Positions 43,187 to 51,537 of a DNA stretch of 64,000 bases are shown piece by piece. A program made the position numbers and the translations under genes. Below the pieces are notes generated by a model, which did not search any database, had not been told where the DNA came from, and was given only the letters and a program-made list of their open reading frames with translations. The stretch's first letter is position 1. Each line of letters opens with the position of its first letter. The stretch lies in contig JBAZED010000002.1 in the NCBI GenBank assembly GCA_041654095.1, positions 38,933 through 102,932 on the forward strand, given 5' to 3'. Origin of the DNA: UBA1424 sp041654095 (GTDB lineage Bacteria > Bacillota_I > Bacilli_A > RFN20 > CAG-826).

Positions 43187-44149
43187 ATGTGGAAGATTGC
43201 AAACATCGAGATTAACTCGCGAGTCGTGTTAGGTCCGATGGCCGGCATAACCTCGCAGGCCTACCGCCTCTTTATGAAGCCTTTCGGAGTCGGTTTGAGC
43301 TTTACCGAAATGGTCAGTGACTGCGGTCTTTTCTATGGAAACGCCAATACCTTCACTTATCTACCTGACGCAAATACCGATCATCCAGTCGGCCTTCAAA
43401 TCTTCGGAAGTAAAATCGAAAATGTGCAAAAAGCCATTGAAATTATTCAAAAAGCCAATATATCCTATGATTTTCTCGATTTGAATTTCGGCTGTCCGGT
43501 CCCTAAAGTCACGAAGACAGGGGCTGGTTCGTCATGGCTTAAAAAGCCGCAAAAACTCCAAGAATATGTTTCGCAAGTTGTCGCCTTGTCCTCTAAACCC
43601 GTGACGGCCAAAATCCGTCTGGGATGGAGCGATAAGAACGTTAATTTTGAAAATGTGGTGGAGCGGCTAGAAAAAGCTGGCGTGGCAGCCATTACCATCC
43701 ATGCGCGGACGACAGAGCAGATGTATGTTGGCAAAGCCAGCTGGGTAGCCCTAAAAGGTCTTAAAGAGAAGATGGGTGTTCCTTTGATAATCAGCGGCGA
43801 TATCTTTACCTTGGATGACGCTCTTCGCGCATTGGAAATAACAAACGCCGATGCCGTCATGGTCGCGCGAGGCGCAGTCGGCAACCCACACTTAGTTCGC
43901 CAAATCGATACCTACTTGAAAGATGGTGCGCGGCTGCCCGACGCTACGCTGAGCGAACAAAAAACATACATACGCCAATTTTCTGAACTCCTTATTAAGG
44001 AGAAAGGCGAGAAGCAAGCGATGATGATCATGCGCGGCATCGCTCCCCGGTTTCTAAATGGCTATCCAGGGATGAAAGCGACGAAGAATACCATCAGCAC
44101 GACCGTGAACACAAAAGCTGATTTAGAGGCTATTTTAGATTTGATTTAG
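43187..44149 (+). CDS. dusB: tRNA-dihydrouridine synthase (DusB type)
   Basis: FMN enzyme that reduces uridines in tRNA. The 320-aa TIM barrel has VVLGPMAGITSQAYR at the start, LNFGCPVPKVTKTGAGSS with the catalytic Cys, VTAKIRLGW, ITIHARTTEQMY (FMN/tRNA contact) and ISGDIFTLDDA. No ribosome-binding sequence precedes the ATG: the five bases before it follow the T tract of the ftsH terminator. Translation may be leaderless or depend on readthrough. The ftsH-dusB-lysS order resembles that near yacF in Bacillus. Confidence 0.92.
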   Translation: MWKIANIEINSRVVLGPMAGITSQAYRLFMKPFGVGLSFTEMVSDCGLFYGNANTFTYLPDANTDHPVGLQIFGSKIENVQKAIEIIQKANISYDFLDLNFGCPVPKVTKTGAGSSWLKKPQKLQEYVSQVVALSSKPVTAKIRLGWSDKNVNFENVVERLEKAGVAAITIHARTTEQMYVGKASWVALKGLKEKMGVPLIISGDIFTLDDALRALEITNADAVMVARGAVGNPHLVRQIDTYLKDGARLPDATLSEQKTYIRQFSELLIKEKGEKQAMMIMRGIAPRFLNGYPGMKATKNTISTTVNTKADLEAILDLI

Positions 44150-44165
44150 TAATTCACCGTTCGGT

Positions 44166-44193
44166 TTGAAAACGAGCGCTTTAATGATATGCT
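44166..44193 (+). promoter_or_regulatory. Probable lysS promoter
   Basis: TTGAAA (44166-44171), 16-base spacer, TATGCT (44188-44193), in the 70-base dusB-lysS gap. A 12-base perfect palindrome GCTTATATAAGC (44191-44202) follows at the likely transcription start; its meaning is unclear. Confidence 0.5.
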
Positions 44194-44219
44194 TATATAA
44201 GCAAAAGAGGACCGCACTT

Positions 44220-45704
44220 ATGATAGATGAGACCTTAACTGACCAAGAAAAAGTTCGACGCGAAAAACTCAATAAATACCGCGAATTAGGAGTGGATCCC
44301 TTTGGTCAAAAATACGATAAAAGTCACGATGTTTCGCAAATTATCGAATTGGTAAAAGGCAAGACTAACGAAGAGTTAGAAGTCTTAAACCTCCACGTTA
44401 AAGTTGCCGGTCGCATCATGGCCATTCGTAGAATGGGAAAAGCCTCTTTCGTCAATATTAAGGACCGCAGCGGTTCGATTCAAGGCTATATCGGAATTGA
44501 TATCGTCGGCGAAAAGTCCTATGAAGTATTTCGCCTCGCCGATTTCGGCGACATCGTCGGTCTCGCCGGCCGCGTCATGCTAACCCGCACAGGCGAAATC
44601 ACGGTGCGCGTCGAAGAGTATACGCATTTGACCAAAGCCCTTCGTCCCCTCCCCGAAAAATTTCACGGCCTAACCGATGTCGAAGAGAGATATCGCCGCC
44701 GCTATGTCGACTTGATTGTCAATGATGAATCGCGGCGCATCGCTTTACTTCGTCCTCAGGTCATTCGCGCTATGCAAAATTATTTTGATAGCCAAGGCTT
44801 TGTCGAAGTCGAAACGAGCGTTCTCTCGCCGATTCTCGGCGGCGCCAACGCCCGCCCCTTTGTGACTCATCACAACGCCTTAGATAAAAACTTTTATCTC
44901 CGCATCGCCACCGAGTTGCCTCTAAAGAAACTCATGGTCGGCGGCATCGAACGCGTCTATGAAATCGGTCGCCTCTTCCGCAACGAAGGAATGGACACCC
45001 GCCACAACCCCGAATTTACGACCGTTGAATTATATCAAGCTTTTGGCAATCTCGATGATATGCGCCATCTCGCCGAAAACGTTCTGCGCGAGACAGCCCT
45101 CAAAGTATTGGGCACAGCCCAAGTTACTTGGGGTGACAGAATCATCGATCTCGGCTCACCATTTAGATGGGTCTCGATGGTCGATCTCGTCAAGGAGAAA
45201 TCCGGCGTTGATTTCAGTGTCAATATGACGTTTGAACAGGCTAAAAAGATAGCTGAAAAACATGACATTCATGTTGAAAAGCACATGACCGGCGTCGGTC
45301 ACATCATCAACGAATTCTTTGATAAATATTGCGAAGAAGGCCTCATTCAGCCGACGTTCGTCCACGCTTATCCAATCGAAATTTCGCCGCTGACCAAAAA
45401 GAGCCCTGACCCGCGTTTCGTCGAGCGGTTCGAGCTGTTTATCGGCGGTACCGAGTTCGCTAATGCCTACACCGAACTAAATGACCCCATCGATCAAAAA
45501 GAGAGATTCTTGGCGCAGTTAAAAGCCAAGGAATTAGGCGATGAAGAAGCCAATGAAATGGATACTGATTTCTTGGAAGCTCTCGAATATGGAATGCCGC
45601 CCGCCGGAGGCATCGGAATGGGCATCGACCGGATCATTATGTTGATGGCCAATCAAGCCTCGATTCGCGAAGTCATTTTGTTCCCTTGCATGAGGGATAA
45701 ATAA
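44220..45704 (+). CDS. lysS: Lysine--tRNA ligase, class II
   Basis: Charges tRNA-Lys. The chosen ATG at 44220 has AGAGG before it and gives 494 aa; an upstream in-frame TTG lies inside the promoter. The N-terminal OB fold (anticodon binding, VAGRIMAIRRMGKASFVNIKD) is followed by the class II core with motif 2 IGRLFRNEGMDTRHNPEFT and motif 3 GGIGMGIDRIIML, plus FVHAYPIEISPLTK. No T-box is visible in the short leader. Confidence 0.97.
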   Translation: MIDETLTDQEKVRREKLNKYRELGVDPFGQKYDKSHDVSQIIELVKGKTNEELEVLNLHVKVAGRIMAIRRMGKASFVNIKDRSGSIQGYIGIDIVGEKSYEVFRLADFGDIVGLAGRVMLTRTGEITVRVEEYTHLTKALRPLPEKFHGLTDVEERYRRRYVDLIVNDESRRIALLRPQVIRAMQNYFDSQGFVEVETSVLSPILGGANARPFVTHHNALDKNFYLRIATELPLKKLMVGGIERVYEIGRLFRNEGMDTRHNPEFTTVELYQAFGNLDDMRHLAENVLRETALKVLGTAQVTWGDRIIDLGSPFRWVSMVDLVKEKSGVDFSVNMTFEQAKKIAEKHDIHVEKHMTGVGHIINEFFDKYCEEGLIQPTFVHAYPIEISPLTKKSPDPRFVERFELFIGGTEFANAYTELNDPIDQKERFLAQLKAKELGDEEANEMDTDFLEALEYGMPPAGGIGMGIDRIIMLMANQASIREVILFPCMRDK

Positions 45705-45716
45705 ACTTTTTTGCAG

Positions 45717-45815
45717 ATCGCTTCTTATATATCACTAAGGAGGAGCGCTGAAGGACAAAGCGATATAACCCAGTCGCCGCGTTTTTACGCCGGATCGCAC
45801 CAGCGGCCGGGCGCA
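45717..45815 (+). ncRNA. Candidate structured RNA between lysS and rpsF
   Basis: A GC-rich noncoding stretch in an otherwise AT-rich gap. ATCGCTT (45717-45723) pairs perfectly with AAGCGAT (45758-45764), enclosing a purine-rich 34-base segment with AAGGAGGAGCGCTGAAGGAC; further on, GCGTTTTTACGC and GCCGG/CCGGGC can form two more hairpins. It contains no open frame of note. It could be a small RNA, a lysS 3' structure or part of the rpsF leader if transcription starts upstream. I do not recognise a known riboswitch class. Confidence 0.35.
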
Positions 45816-45840
45816 TTAATACTTTACTTTAGATATACTA

Positions 45841-45875
45841 TATAATAAGATTGTTGTGCGATATTTTTTTATCGC
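45841..45875 (+). promoter_or_regulatory. Likely -10 and early hairpin of the rpsF operon
   Basis: TATAAT at 45841-45846 is a consensus -10; the -35 region is poor. GCGATA-T6-TATCGC (45858-45875) forms a hairpin at the start of the predicted transcript. Confidence 0.45.
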
Positions 45876-45884
45876 ATTCTCTCA

Positions 45885-45910
45885 GCTACCAGCAAATGGT
45901 AGCCGAATGA
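45885..45910 (+). promoter_or_regulatory. S6:S18-binding leader hairpin of rpsF
   Basis: GCTACC (45885-45890), loop AGCAAAT, GGTAGC (45898-45903), followed by CGAATGACC, so the strand reads GGTAGCCGA. This matches the known rpsF leader motif, a stem next to a CCG that mimics the 16S rRNA site of the S6:S18 pair and gives feedback control. It ends 19 bases before the rpsF start, near the AGGGAGG ribosome site. Confidence 0.7.
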
Positions 45911-45929
45911 CCAAAAGGGAGGTGTACTA

Positions 45930-46217
45930 ATGAACAAGTACGAAATCATGTACATCTTGAAGGCCGACCTCGAAGAGGCCGTCCGCAAAGATGAAATCTC
46001 CAAGCTTCACGCCATCTTGACTGATAAAGGCGCCGAAGTCACCGATGTTAAGGAATGGGGATTAAGAGATTTTGCCTATCCGATCAACGATTTAACGAAA
46101 GGCTATTATGTCGTCATCAAAGTGACGGCGGATCAACCAGCCTTGCTCGAATTCGGTCGTTTAGCCAGAATCGATGCCAATGTGCTCCGTCATCTGATCA
46201 CGGTTGACGCAGACTGA
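45930..46217 (+). CDS. rpsF: 30S ribosomal protein S6
   Basis: A 95-aa protein that binds the 30S platform together with S18. The sequence MNKYEIMYILKADLEE, then VTDVKEWGLRDFAYPINDLTKGYYVV, and IDANVLRHLITV is typical. AGGGAGG precedes the start by 9 bases. It heads the rpsF-ssb-rpsR operon and likely is regulated by the leader hairpin. Ends in TGA, showing that UGA is a stop codon here. Confidence 0.97.
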   Translation: MNKYEIMYILKADLEEAVRKDEISKLHAILTDKGAEVTDVKEWGLRDFAYPINDLTKGYYVVIKVTADQPALLEFGRLARIDANVLRHLITVDAD

Positions 46218-46235
46218 GGCAAGGAGGATTAACTG

Positions 46236-46661
46236 ATGATTAACAGAGTCGTTTTAGTCGGGCGCTTGACTCGCGATCCCGAACTCCGTAGGACTGCGAA
46301 CGAAACAGCTGTCGCATCCTTCACAATCGCCGTCGACAATCGCGTCAAAGGACCAGATGGCCAAAAAACCGCCAGCTTCATTCCTTGCACGGTGTGGGGC
46401 GCTTCGGCCGACAATACCGCCAAGTACACCCGCAAGGGTTCGTTGGTCGGAGTCGAAGGCCGTCTCAACCAAAGGACATACGATCGTCGCGACGGAACAA
46501 AAGCCACTATCCTCGAAGTCATTTGTGACTCGGTTCAATTCCTGGAGCCAAAAGGCGAACCTCGCCAAGAGGAAGCGGGATTCACACCCGACCAACAACC
46601 AGCCGAAGATAGTAAAAATTTAGATGCCATCAACATTGTTGATGACGATCTGCCATTCTAG
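46236..46661 (+). CDS. ssb: Single-stranded DNA-binding protein
   Basis: Coats single-stranded DNA in replication and repair. The 141-aa protein has the OB fold (MINRVVLVGRLTRDPELRRT, ATVE-type strand VASFTIAVDNR, VGVEGRLNQRTYD) to ~residue 110, a short Gln/Glu-rich linker, and the acidic tip DDDLPF that docks partner proteins. AGGAGG precedes the ATG. Confidence 0.97.
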   Translation: MINRVVLVGRLTRDPELRRTANETAVASFTIAVDNRVKGPDGQKTASFIPCTVWGASADNTAKYTRKGSLVGVEGRLNQRTYDRRDGTKATILEVICDSVQFLEPKGEPRQEEAGFTPDQQPAEDSKNLDAINIVDDDLPF

Positions 46662-46673
46662 AAAGGACAAACA

Positions 46674-46901
46674 ATGGGTTATAAAAAGGTAAGACCTCGT
46701 AAAAAGGTTTGCTATTTTACAAAAAATAAAATCACGCACATCGATTACAAAGATGTCGAGCTTCTCTCGAGATTCATCACGCCAAACGGCAAAATATCGC
46801 CGCGCCGCTCAACCGGCACCGCGGCCAGATATCAAAGAGAACTCGCCAAAGCCATTAAAAACGCTCGTTACATGGCGCTTCTCCCCTTTGTGATTGACTA
46901 A
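46674..46901 (+). CDS. rpsR: 30S ribosomal protein S18
   Basis: A 75-aa basic protein of the 30S platform and partner of S6. The fold is marked by CYFTKNKITHIDYKDVELLSRFI, GKISPRRSTGTAARYQRELA and the end KNARYMALLPFV. AAAGGA lies upstream. The 100-base 3' end of this gene is repeated in decayed form at 49441-49539. Confidence 0.97.
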   Translation: MGYKKVRPRKKVCYFTKNKITHIDYKDVELLSRFITPNGKISPRRSTGTAARYQRELAKAIKNARYMALLPFVID

Positions 46902-46987
46902 AAATTCGTTTAACAGAACAAATTAAATCTTCCTAAAAAAAACAATTAATTCCGTCCTGTTACATACCAGCCTAATAACTTAAAAAT

Positions 46988-47020
46988 AGATCGATCGCTC
47001 ACGCTGACCGATCTGTTTTT
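46988..47020 (+). terminator. Terminator of the rpsF-ssb-rpsR operon
   Basis: AGATCG (46988-46993) and CGATCT (47009-47014) form the stem, followed by GTTTTT. It lies 87 bases past rpsR. Confidence 0.75.
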
Positions 47021-47271
47021 ATTACTCTCTTCCCAACCTGTAAAAAACCTATTAGATTATTAACTTAATGATATCCAGCCAACGCTCTATCTAACCATAT
47101 ATATAAATGTCGAATGCTCAGCCTAATATCTATCTATCAACCAATCTTCCATTTTCTACGAAAAAACCGATATTTCCTAGAAACCGTTAATTGATCGTTG
47201 CCTAGCGGTCGCTTGCGTTGTCTATGACAAGATGTGAATTGTGCCTAATTGAACTTCTGAGTGAATATCCG
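47021..47271. other. AT-rich intergenic sequence, no feature recognised
   Basis: No convincing promoter, RNA gene or open frame. This is the left edge of the accessory segment that separates rpsR from gdpP. Confidence 0.5.
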
Positions 47272-49311
47272 TCAAATAATGGGTTTTTGTTTCTTTTTAT
47301 CAGGGGAGAAATAGTAGAAAGCTAGCAAGGCGGCGACGCCCGCGACGGCGAGCCCGAAGATGACGTATGAGCTGATCGCAAGCGGAGTTCCGACATACGA
47401 AACCATGATTTTTTTGTCGCCGTAGTTGACATTAAACCCCACGAGACCATCCACGTCAAAAGACGATTCTTGTCTCTTGTTTCCTTCTTCGTCAACCACT
47501 TCGATTTGATAACCTGGATAGTAGATTAACGGCATTTGGATCAGCGATTCGTCCGCGACCGCGACCGTTAATTCGCAATTGGGGGTCAAACGGGCAGTGA
47601 CCTCAATCGCGCAATCGCCGGACAGGACGACCGGATCAAGGGGGTACTCATCGACGAAGGGCATGCGCAGTCGCAAGCGGACAACTTCATATAAAGAATT
47701 AGCATATTCTGACACATATCCGCTTTGCACGAAGACTTGCGGAACATATTCTTTATTCCAGCCAATCGAGGCGTTATAGGCAAGATAATCGCCCATACCG
47801 TCATATATGACGGCCGTGCTTTCGCCATCATCGATCCTTTCGCGGAGCAATCGCTTTTCCGGCAGTGCCTGATTGGTGACGAGGCAAAAACCGATGGCGA
47901 TCGCCGCGGCAATGGGAATCGCTTTCCGATGGTGAAATTTAGCGACTAACCATCCGATCATCCACGCGGCGAAAAACTGGATGAACGCCCACAAGCGCCA
48001 CGGAAATTGGATCATGAGAAGAGGATCGGGCAAAATCATCCAGATCCATTTCTGCGTGATCAAGGCGAAGTTCAAAACGATGATGCCGATTAAAAACCAG
48101 AAATCGACTTCCTTGTAGATGGGGACACTTAATCTTTTATCATTCTTTTGTGTGGCGATGTAGTCAATGAAGAAATAGAGTACCACCACGATCAAGGCCG
48201 CCATCATGACTTCAAGTCGATTGGAGAAAACCATCATCATCGCCAAATAGATCAGCGCGCTGATGGCGAAATGGAAGTATTTCAACCGCTTGAAATGTTG
48301 CAAGCCTTTGTCGGCGACGACGAAGAGAATACTGAATAGTGCAAAGCAAATGATCTGGGTCAATAAAATGATCTGGCTCATCGTCAAAGGATAATTGCCG
48401 TTCATGTACGGGAAGTTCAAAAACCCTGAATAGTTGAAGGCCGTTTCGGTGCGGCCAATGACGAAGTCGAGGGTCGTCCACATTCGCGAACGATCTGAGA
48501 TGACGTATAAGCCGGTGTCGAGGAGTTCGAAAGTCGTAAACAGCTGAATTGCCATCAGACCGACGAGGATGGCGAGCGAAATAAGCCCCGTTATCCAATA
48601 ACGGCGTTTTCGGCAGAGAAGAACGACTTTCTTGGCATTAGCCAACAAATAAATGACACCGAAGATAAAACCGAACATGGCGGTTAGGTTGTGGCTGAGG
48701 AAAAGCGAGGCCCCGCCGATGATTGTCGCGATGAAGGGACCGACTTTGATTTCGTCATTGAAATTGACCAAACCATATAGGCCCATAAAAAACAAAGGGA
48801 GGAAAGTCATTGCCAGCGCTTCCGCGAACGCCGCCCGGCATAGCGCGTCAAAGATACGGTACGGATAGATGATATATAACGACGCGGCTAATGTCGCGGC
48901 GGATTGTCTTCCCGTCACTTTTAAAACGAAACGGTACATGAAAACCCCGGAGACAAAGACGCTGATAAACATGACAACTTTGATGGCGGTGACAGCGTTT
49001 CCACCCAATCCATGAGTCACGAAATAAACCAAGGCCGACAGAAAATGGAATAAAGGCGAATAGAAGAGGCGGTTGCCGACGCCGAGATTCGATGCCAAGT
49101 ACGTTGAAATGCGGGGGATGGAACCCTCATTAAGAAGTGAAAGATACTCGTCGCTGATATTGGCGAGATGAAAATGGAGGTCGTCGCCGATGAGGACTCC
49201 CCCATAGAAATAGACGTAAAGGGCGATGAAGGAAAGACCGAGAAAAAGGATATAAGGGAATATTCTTAGCGCCGCCGCTTTAAAATAAAAAGGCTTAAGC
49301 ACTTTATTCAT
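47272..49311 (-). CDS. Large membrane protein, PTPS-related / GT-C-like
   Basis: A 679-aa protein with about 13 membrane helices and a C-terminal outer domain (~480-640) before a last helix and basic tail. After helix 1, VLIGDDLHFHLANISDEYLS is the acidic outer loop typical of the 6-pyruvoyl-tetrahydropterin synthase-related membrane family and of GT-C glycosyltransferases, where acidic residues bind the lipid-linked donor. Helices include LYIIYPYRIFDALCRAAFAEA, another family mark. A role in adding sugars to surface polymers from a lipid donor is an inference. It is encoded against its neighbours and is flanked by two copies of the rpsR 3' end. Confidence 0.7.
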   Translation of the reverse strand: MNKVLKPFYFKAAALRIFPYILFLGLSFIALYVYFYGGVLIGDDLHFHLANISDEYLSLLNEGSIPRISTYLASNLGVGNRLFYSPLFHFLSALVYFVTHGLGGNAVTAIKVVMFISVFVSGVFMYRFVLKVTGRQSAATLAASLYIIYPYRIFDALCRAAFAEALAMTFLPLFFMGLYGLVNFNDEIKVGPFIATIIGGASLFLSHNLTAMFGFIFGVIYLLANAKKVVLLCRKRRYWITGLISLAILVGLMAIQLFTTFELLDTGLYVISDRSRMWTTLDFVIGRTETAFNYSGFLNFPYMNGNYPLTMSQIILLTQIICFALFSILFVVADKGLQHFKRLKYFHFAISALIYLAMMMVFSNRLEVMMAALIVVVLYFFIDYIATQKNDKRLSVPIYKEVDFWFLIGIIVLNFALITQKWIWMILPDPLLMIQFPWRLWAFIQFFAAWMIGWLVAKFHHRKAIPIAAAIAIGFCLVTNQALPEKRLLRERIDDGESTAVIYDGMGDYLAYNASIGWNKEYVPQVFVQSGYVSEYANSLYEVVRLRLRMPFVDEYPLDPVVLSGDCAIEVTARLTPNCELTVAVADESLIQMPLIYYPGYQIEVVDEEGNKRQESSFDVDGLVGFNVNYGDKKIMVSYVGTPLAISSYVIFGLAVAGVAALLAFYYFSPDKKKQKPII

Positions 49312-49440
49312 ACTTTTTTAATTTTATCAATTATCCGTAGGAATTCAAAAATATATTCGATTATCACGAAATATCTCCCCAAAAAGATTATTCCATTTCG
49401 GATTATTTCCCCGCGTGACGAAAATCGGAAGATCAAGGTG
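49312..49440. other. Intergenic sequence upstream of the GT-C-like gene
   Basis: AT-rich; should hold the promoter of the minus-strand gene, but no consensus pair stands out. Confidence 0.4.
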
Positions 49441-49539
49441 CCGAAATCGAACCGGTACCGCGGCCAGATATCAAAGAGGACTCGCCGAAGCCATCAAAAC
49501 GCTCATTATATGGCGCTTCCCCACTTTGCAATCGACTAA
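49441..49539 (+). pseudogene. Decayed duplicate of the 3' end of rpsR
   Basis: The sequence from ACCGGTACCGCGGCCAGATA to the GACTAA stop matches the last ~100 bases of rpsR (46802-46901) in the same orientation. By hand alignment, the ~95 bases from ACCGG on show about 11 substitutions, mostly transitions, and one missing A (AAAA where rpsR has AAAAA), which shifts the frame. No 5' part of rpsR is present. It cannot make functional S18. It lies 2.5 kb to the right of rpsR, on the far side of the GT-C-like gene. Partial duplication or the trace of an integration event at the rpsR 3' end are both possible. Confidence 0.85.
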
Positions 49540-49625
49540 GAATTAGTATTTGTGCGACTCATTATCAAATATCACGTTTGAGGTAAAAAGTCGTACTATC
49601 TAAATCACATTGAAAACACATGAAA

Positions 49626-49656
49626 GCACCTTGCATAAATAGCAGGGCGTTTTTTA
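49626..49656 (+). terminator. Terminator-like hairpin
   Basis: GCACCTTGC, loop ATAAATA, GCAGGGCGT (with G-U pairs) and a T run. No intact plus-strand gene ends here; it may belong to the lost segment around the rpsR duplicate. Confidence 0.5.
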
Positions 49657-49811
49657 CTTACCATAAACTAGTATAAAGCCATCTAGATTAGACCATTTAG
49701 TGTTGCACAACAATTGTCACTGAACAGAAAGCTGGAGTGATACTAGTCTGTGCCTTGCTAGTTGTTTATGCGGTTGCTCGGTAAAAACGGCCACCCCATA
49801 GTGGTTTCTTA

Positions 49812-51202
49812 TCATAAAGACCCCCATGTAATCGATTCCGATGCAACGTCGCCATTCCAATCGTCTGCCCAACCAGAGGGCTTTGAGGAAGCTTGGCATA
49901 TTATCGAAAGCGCGGAACAGCCTTCGAACGCCTTTGATCCGACGGACGTTACCCAATGTGAAATAGTAATCGAAGTCAGAGAGGAACAATTGCTGAATGC
50001 TTTATACTGTATTTCCGTCACTGATTCCGGAATAGATATTGAGGCTAGCGCGGAACAGTCCGAAAATGTAGTCCCCTTGATTCTTTCCACACGCGATGGG
50101 ATGGTGATAGTAGTTAATTTGGAGCAATATCCGAATGCAAAATCCTCGATCATTGTCACTGATTCCGGAATGGCGATAGAAGTCATCGAAGAACAGTAAG
50201 AGAATGCACCGTATCCGATGCTTTGCACCGATGAAGGAATGGCGATCGAAGTGAGTGAGGCGCAGCCGGCAAATGAATAGTTGCCAATGCCATACAATGC
50301 CTCCGGGAATACTACGGATGTCATGCCATTAGGAACGCACTTTATGATGTTTCCGGCTTTATTTAAAACGATTCCATTGGCGGAGGAGTAAACCGTGTTA
50401 TTCGGGTCGACGGTAATAGAAGTCAATGAAGGGCATTCAAACATTGAATAATCCTCAATCGTTGTCACTGATAATGGAATTTCAATTGATGTCAGCGAGT
50501 AGCAGCGATAGAACGCATGATAACAGATGCGCGTCACAGAAAGACCTCTATAAGTCGAAGGTATTATGGCAGTGACCGCCGATTCATCACATCCCACGAG
50601 ATAAGAGCTGGATTTTTTGGGCATGAAAGAAAATGAAAACATTCTATTGTTCGCAAACGGATTGCTAGCTTCTTTGCATGAATAAGTCAATGTTATTGAT
50701 GTGATTTTGGCGGTGTCAGATGCGGTGAATTTAAAGAAAGACGGTTGGCATCCGTCAAAGTAGTAGTTAGCCGAAGCCGAAGGAGGAATTTCCCCATCGC
50801 TTACTTCGTATAAAATCGAACTAGACGCAGAATCCCACCATCCATAAGAAACAATTAGACTACCTACATAATTTCTGCTGAATTTCACGGATACGCTCGA
50901 TAGTCCGCTTAAGGCAGTGTTATTGGCAATGTATCCATCTTTTTGGAACGCACCCCACTTTCCAGATTCGCTTGTATAGTCGCTATAAGAAAACGAAATA
51001 GCATTGCCGCGCGCGGTAAAGGCATCTTGAGATGTATTTGAAGGGATGAGCGTGTTCTCGGTCGAAGAAAACGAGATTGTGTATTCGCCTGTGGCTTTAA
51101 TTTGCGCGAGGTTGCCATGAGAGGCAAAGAGTAAAGAAACAATGACGGCGGCTGCGGTAGCAACAACAAAAAAGACGAAAGTTATCTTTTAGTGATCTTC
51201 AT
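49812..51202 (-). pseudogene. BspA-like leucine-rich-repeat surface protein, frameshifted after the start codon
   Basis: The paralogue at 52368 shows how this gene should begin: ribosome site, TTAATATG, then Lys. Here ATG (51202) is followed by AAG ATC ACT AAA AGA TAA, a stop after six codons. One more A in the AAAA tract (51187-51190) would continue as ITFVFFVVATAAAVIVSLLF, a good signal peptide, then a beta domain (TLIPSNTSQDAFTARG, SGKWGAFQKDGYIANN), then 23-residue LRR_5 repeats (ITSI..SVTSIG..AF..CSSL) and a C-terminal cap ending KPSGWADDWN...ITWGSL. No other in-frame start exists before 50888. Either a real inactivation, a phase-variable tract or a sequencing error. Confidence 0.8.
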
Positions 51203-51384
51203 ATTAACGCCACCCGTTAAATGCGAATTCATTTTAACACTAAATTTTTGTTCAATAAAATAAAAGGTAAAAATATTCTTGTCAGGAGCAGCAAAAACAG
51301 CAAAAACCTAGAAAGTATCAGCACTTTTCTATATCATTGTTAAATAAAGCACCCCATATAACTGATTATTGCCGAGAGTTATGA

Positions 51385-51537
51385 TGGCATTGCGATATCA
51401 CAAGTATTCATGTCGCGAAAGCATTCAGCAAACCACCCGGTTGGGTAGGAGATTTCGCGGAAGGCGCCCAGTTGTTTAGAAATATACCGGCTGAAGAAAA
51501 ACAAACGCGTATAATTTACATGGTCGGCTTTTTATAA
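51385..51537 (+). pseudogene. Remnant of an LRR protein C-terminal cap
   Basis: A plus-strand frame between a TGA and a TAA reads DITSIHVAKAFSKPPGWVGDF, close to the C-terminal cap of the two LRR genes here (KPSGWADDWN, RPAGWSEGW). It has no start codon and no repeats upstream in frame, so it looks like a leftover third copy in the opposite direction. The match is short and could be chance. Confidence 0.35.

Noticed and set aside
46902..47271. tRNA or small RNA gene in the gap after rpsR
   Set aside because: I found no cloverleaf, no CCA-type end and only one terminator hairpin.
48212..48598. Minus-strand open frame rich in Arg and His within the GT-C-like gene
   Set aside because: It overlaps the 679-aa membrane protein in another frame and has the composition of a shadow frame.
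49762..50199. Plus-strand open frame with repeated VTDSGMAIEV-like units
   Set aside because: It is the antisense of the LRR repeats of the frameshifted gene at 49812-51202; the apparent repetition is inherited from the real coding strand.
50909..51169. Separate 86-aa gene on the minus strand
   Set aside because: It is the wrong frame of the frameshifted LRR gene; the correct frame matches the intact paralogue (ESGKWGAFQKDGYIANN).
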